From: Marisa cornuarietis
Taxonomy: Eukaryota; Mollusca; Gastropoda; Architaenioglossa; Ampullariidae
DNA: 64,000 nucleotides
Assembly: GCA_004794655.1 (NCBI GenBank)
Contig: SMMW01000024.1
Location: 1,751,501 to 1,815,500 of the forward strand
Direction: 5' to 3'
Position numbers and translations under genes: made by a program. The notes beneath the pieces are model-generated. The model worked only from the letters and a program-made list of their open reading frames with translations. It was not told the origin of the DNA and did not search any database. Numbering within the stretch: position 1 is the stretch's first letter; the number at the start of each line of letters is the position of its first letter. This document shows, one piece after another, positions 61,171-64,000 of this stretch.

Positions 61171-61581
61171 TTCTCCGTGGAACTGCACACACGCACGCGT
61201 GCACAACCTAACAGAGACCCACGCAAACAAACACTTTGTCTACATTTTCATATCGACTTTCCGAATCAAAACAGATACATACAATGCGACCAGTGGGGCA
61301 GCGCCTGGGTGAAGAACTGTCCCGCTAACCTAGAATGGAACCAGAACATTCTCACCTGCGACTACCCCAAGGCAGCAAGTCGCGTAGCCTCCAACCCGTG
61401 CACAGCAGCCGCCCTCTCCGCCGGCCAGTACCTTCATCCTCACCCGTGCAACCATCGCAAGTTCATTCAGTGCGATGTGTCCGGCAAAGCCACTGAGCAA
61501 CCGTGTCCCTCACCCTTGTTCTTTGATCCTGCCATAAACGGTTGCAACTGGGTGGACACGCAACCCGGAACCAGCTGCTGA
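50880..61581 (+). CDS. Secreted VWA and triple chitin-binding protein, Pif/BMSP-like (12 coding exons)
   Basis: Coding exons: 50880-51019, 51414-51525, 51918-52115, 54898-54985, 56014-56247, 56564-56718, 57194-57353, 58318-58421, 58869-59112, 59882-59980, 60534-60816, 61275-61581. All introns are GT-AG and phases join to 707 residues. Residues 1-21 are a signal peptide. Residues 47-180 contain LRRLASVESGDGLDP and YDGGIWQVD, like the catalytic-Glu region of lysozyme/transglycosylase folds. A VWA domain (about 186-362) keeps its metal site: D193-S195-S197, T262 in GGTNTGEAL, D292. Residues 398-511 are Cys-containing and unassigned. Three chitin-binding type-2 domains follow (Cys 520-568, 586-634, 648-707). 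The architecture resembles molluscan shell-matrix proteins, so a role in chitin matrix, shell or mucosal lining is inferred. Introns 7 and 11 use weak GTCAG donors. Confidence 0.88.
52640..54800 (+). mobile_element. Internally deleted L2/CR1-like LINE inside coding intron 3
   Basis: A frame from about 53037 carries an N-terminal region ending LHVGLFNAQSVSS, the start of an endonuclease domain. About 60 bases later the sequence is already in RT motif (CSPRLSTWP..., the remains of a GVPQGSVLGPVLF-type block at 53.59 kb). The rest of the endonuclease and early RT is gone. The RT catalytic SYADDTQLY is intact at 53678-53704, then LKLNDDKTEAL, LQRVQNSAARLV and NSLPFHIRHLPTTESFKSAL (54.44 kb). The 3' end has AGCGCTAAGAG, ATGCGCTATAAAAATC and a (CTA)n tail (54.78-54.80 kb). 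It shares the direction of the host gene and ends about 98 bases before exon 4. Confidence 0.82.
59255..59585. repeat. A-rich low-complexity tract in intron 9
   Basis: About 330 bases made mostly of AAAAC, AAAAG and AAAT words. The long Lys/Asn-rich sense and Phe/Leu-rich antisense frames are products of composition. Confidence 0.85.
61094..61167. repeat. (CA)37 microsatellite in intron 11
   Basis: Long pure CA run about 107 bases before the last coding exon. Confidence 0.95.
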
Positions 61582-62681
61582 TCGCGCTCTGACTGCCTCC
61601 CTTGCTTCCTATGGCAATGGTGATTTTGCTTATAGAACACTGGCCATAACAAGTAGCAGGGAGGAAGACAACCCCCTACAGTTCTCCTGTAATTGCTACT
61701 AATTGAGAGTTATTGCATTTTTAATATTTTTTCCCATGTTTTTAGATTTATCGTAAACACCATTTTTCTTAGTTTTATGAGGTTTCAGCTTGTTGATTTT
61801 TCTTAATTGGAAAACCGTCTGACAAATGTCGTGTTTGAACAGAACTAGATGTTTAATTTGTTCTCTCATGAAAGTCCCTGCATGCTGAATAATTATTGTT
61901 TTGCAAATCTTATGAGTCATATGGATGCAAATATTTTTAAAAAATAGCTTTAAAAAAGAGTTTATTGTTTGTTGACAAATTCTTAAATTTGAAAAACTCG
62001 CAAGCGCTCAGAATATATCTGTATGTACCTAATATTACAAAGATATACATAAATCCATTCATTAAGTCGTACATAAGAGGTCAAAGAGATTAACAAAGTA
62101 AAAGTGTGCAATGTGCTTCAAACAGTTAAAACAAAATCAACCTCTACATTTGTTGAATGCAAAATACATGGCAAAGACCATAGCTAGCTTTCGAGTAATA
62201 CTACGTCTACGTCTTTTAAGAAATCTTTCAAAATATAATTATTGTATACAAAACAGAAGCCGAAAGTCTCTCTTTAAAAATCTATAAATTTACTATAATT
62301 ATAGCCATTGTATTTCATTTGCATATTTTGAGGGTACTTTAAAGATGACCAAAATTACTGAAATGACGATGATCTACGATAAATGCTTTCATCCTTGCAT
62401 ATGTACCTTTCCTTCAGTTGTAGAGACATTGCCAAGGTACCCATGTAGCATGTATTGGATTTTTTTACCAGAATAGAAAATATCATATAGTAAAATACCT
62501 AATTATCTGCGAAATTTAATGACCTTAGATGTTATTTACAACTGGAATAGACTAAATAACTTATTCGTACAAAGTATTTACCCCACGCAGTTAACTGGTC
62601 TTTGTCCACCAGGCGTGATGGGAAATTGTTTTTGTATTACAAACATTTTATGCATTACATACATGCTTGTTGTTTGGTGTG

Positions 62682-62721
<40 letters not shown>

Positions 62722-62786
62722 ATAGTTAAAGGGGTATCAAAAATTAGACTGCGAGTCGCCTGGTTATGCACGCATCATGGCAACTC

Positions 62787-62832
<46 letters not shown>

Positions 62833-63425
62833 AACTGAAAATTGTTACGTTATCTTATTGCTGATAACTTCCAGTCGGGTTTCTAGATAATTGAAAATAA
62901 ACGTGAAGTCTTGAAACTATCTGATCAACTATAACAGACTAAAACTAAAATCTCTCACTCATAATAAAATCTCTAATTTTGTCCAGTCATATGCTCAGGG
63001 CATTTTACTAATGCCACCCAAACTTGTATGTATAGCAGGTCCTTTAGGATGCTGGAAGAATTGACTTTCTTGTTTGGTTGCATGTGAGAGAATAGTGCCG
63101 AATGTTTAGAAAGAACAAAGATGGTTGAGTCAACACTGTCAGAAAAGAAAACCATCTACATTCTATTAACTGATGAAATAACGAAGCAAAAGCCTTGCTG
63201 ATGTTGTTGAAAGTCTTTAAAAACATAGACATTATGGAGATAAATGCAGAAAGAACGAACCTGGTGATGACTGGCAACACTAAACGGCATGAAGACGGGT
63301 ATCAGAGGCAGGGTAGACAAGCTAGCGACAGTCCGTAGTTTCGATAACTCAGGCTCAGTTCTCTCACACCAGTCAAAAGTCCTCCACAGAACAGTGTAGA
63401 CAACAATCAGTAAGCTGAAAACTCT
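61582..63425. other. 3' flank of the VWA/chitin-binding gene and intergenic DNA
   Basis: No gene was recognised. No clear AATAAA was found within the first kilobase after the stop; the nearest good one lies near 62.9 kb. Two microsatellites are listed separately. Confidence 0.45.
62681..62829. repeat. (GTGC)10 and (TG)19 microsatellites
   Basis: Ten pure GTGC units at 62681-62720, then a 70-base gap, then TG repeats at 62791-62829. Confidence 0.95.
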
Positions 63426-63427
63426 CT

Positions 63428-64000
63428 GAAATGATTGCCCCCCGGAGGATCATTACCTTGTCGCGGTCGGGGGGCTTGTGTGTATCGATGACCCTAAGAG
63501 CTATACCGGGCAGGGCCACCCAAGCCGGGCAGGTCAAAGGGTAGATGCCAGACAAAACATGATCCCTGGTCCTCCAGGTTGGGGGTTGGGCACAGGGCTA
63601 ACAACCCTGTCCCGTAAAAAGCAATACCGTTACGGAAACAGCGACAAAGAAAGACACCACTATTGTGTGCGATGGGCTCCCAGAGGTATCGCAAGATCCT
63701 TGTATGACTGCTAGTAGTGAAAACCGAAAGGAAGCTACTAGCACGAAGATGGAAGTCTTAAGCGCCAAATGCAAGACCAGAATAGGTTTCTGGAATGTGC
63801 GTACCATGTACGAAACTGGTAAATTGGCACAAATTACGGCCGAGATGAGACGTTACAACCTACACATCCTCGGAGTAAGCGAAAGCAGATGGACAGGTTC
63901 CGGAAGAATAAAGACCCAGACCGGAGAGACAGTGCTGTACTCTGGCAGAGAAGACAACCAACACCATGAGGGAGTAGCCATCATCCTGAGGAAAGGAACA
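63428..64000 (+). mobile_element. 5' part of an RTE-like LINE, cut by the window edge
   Basis: A GC-rich 5' segment (63428-63740, containing CCCCCCGGAGGATCATTACC) precedes an open endonuclease frame, listed separately. It is oriented plus and runs off the window, so completeness cannot be judged. Confidence 0.7.
63749..64000 (+). CDS. LINE apurinic-type endonuclease domain, partial at window end
   Basis: From ATG at 63749 an uninterrupted frame of 84 codons runs to the window edge. It reads TRIGFWNVRTMYETGKLAQI near residues 10-29, then NLHILGVSESRWTGSG, and ends GVAIILRKGT. These are the first strands of the exonuclease/endonuclease/phosphatase fold that nicks target DNA in RTE-type retrotransposons. 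The catalytic Asn (in WNVRT) and Glu (in SESRW) are present. Unlike the other RTE pieces in this window it shows no break, so it may be a young copy. The frame upstream of this ATG is closed by stops. Confidence 0.75.
   Translation, partial: MEVLSAKCKTRIGFWNVRTMYETGKLAQITAEMRRYNLHILGVSESRWTGSGRIKTQTGETVLYSGREDNQHHEGVAIILRKGT

Overview
The window is eukaryotic, almost certainly from a gastropod mollusc. The genes are sparse and split by GT-AG introns, while AT-rich intergenic DNA is full of (CA/TG)n microsatellites, tRNA-derived SINEs and decayed non-LTR retrotransposons. Two gene types point to molluscs: intronless class A receptors of the molluscan chemosensory type, and a secreted VWA plus chitin-binding protein built like the shell-matrix proteins Pif and BMSP. 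The species cannot be fixed from this sequence alone.

Layout. About 2.5-8.4 kb holds a three-coding-exon gene for the smooth-muscle/non-muscle myosin regulatory light chain, read on +. It has a conserved Thr18/Ser19 phosphorylation site and an unusual C-terminal extension. Its large intron carries a hAT-like non-autonomous transposon with an exact 8-bp target duplication. From 15.8 to 36.2 kb there is a small receptor cluster: two near-identical intact receptors in opposite orientation (15.8 kb on -, 24.5 kb on +) and a more distant third copy (35-36.2 kb on -) broken by one in-frame TGA. Between and after them lie RTE-like LINE remnants (20-21.5, 32.9-33.6, 47.4-48.9 kb), L2/CR1-like fragments, SINEs, two LTR-like modules, a perfect 65-bp inverted repeat (37.5 kb) and a 680-bp foldback element (43.9 kb). 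From 50.9 to 61.6 kb a 12-coding-exon gene reads through in consistent phase to a 707-residue secreted protein: signal peptide, a lysozyme/transglycosylase-like segment, a VWA domain and three chitin-binding type-2 domains. An internally deleted L2/CR1-like LINE sits in its third coding intron. The window ends inside the 5' part of another RTE-like LINE with an open endonuclease frame.

How the parts relate. The three gene types show no sign of a shared pathway; this is an ordinary animal gene neighbourhood. The most notable points are the matrix-type protein with its possible lysozyme-like segment, the receptor duplication with a young-looking nonsense pseudogene, the RLC tail extension, and the hairpin and foldback DNA structures. 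All exon joins were worked out by hand from splice sites, reading phase and family similarity, with no transcript evidence.
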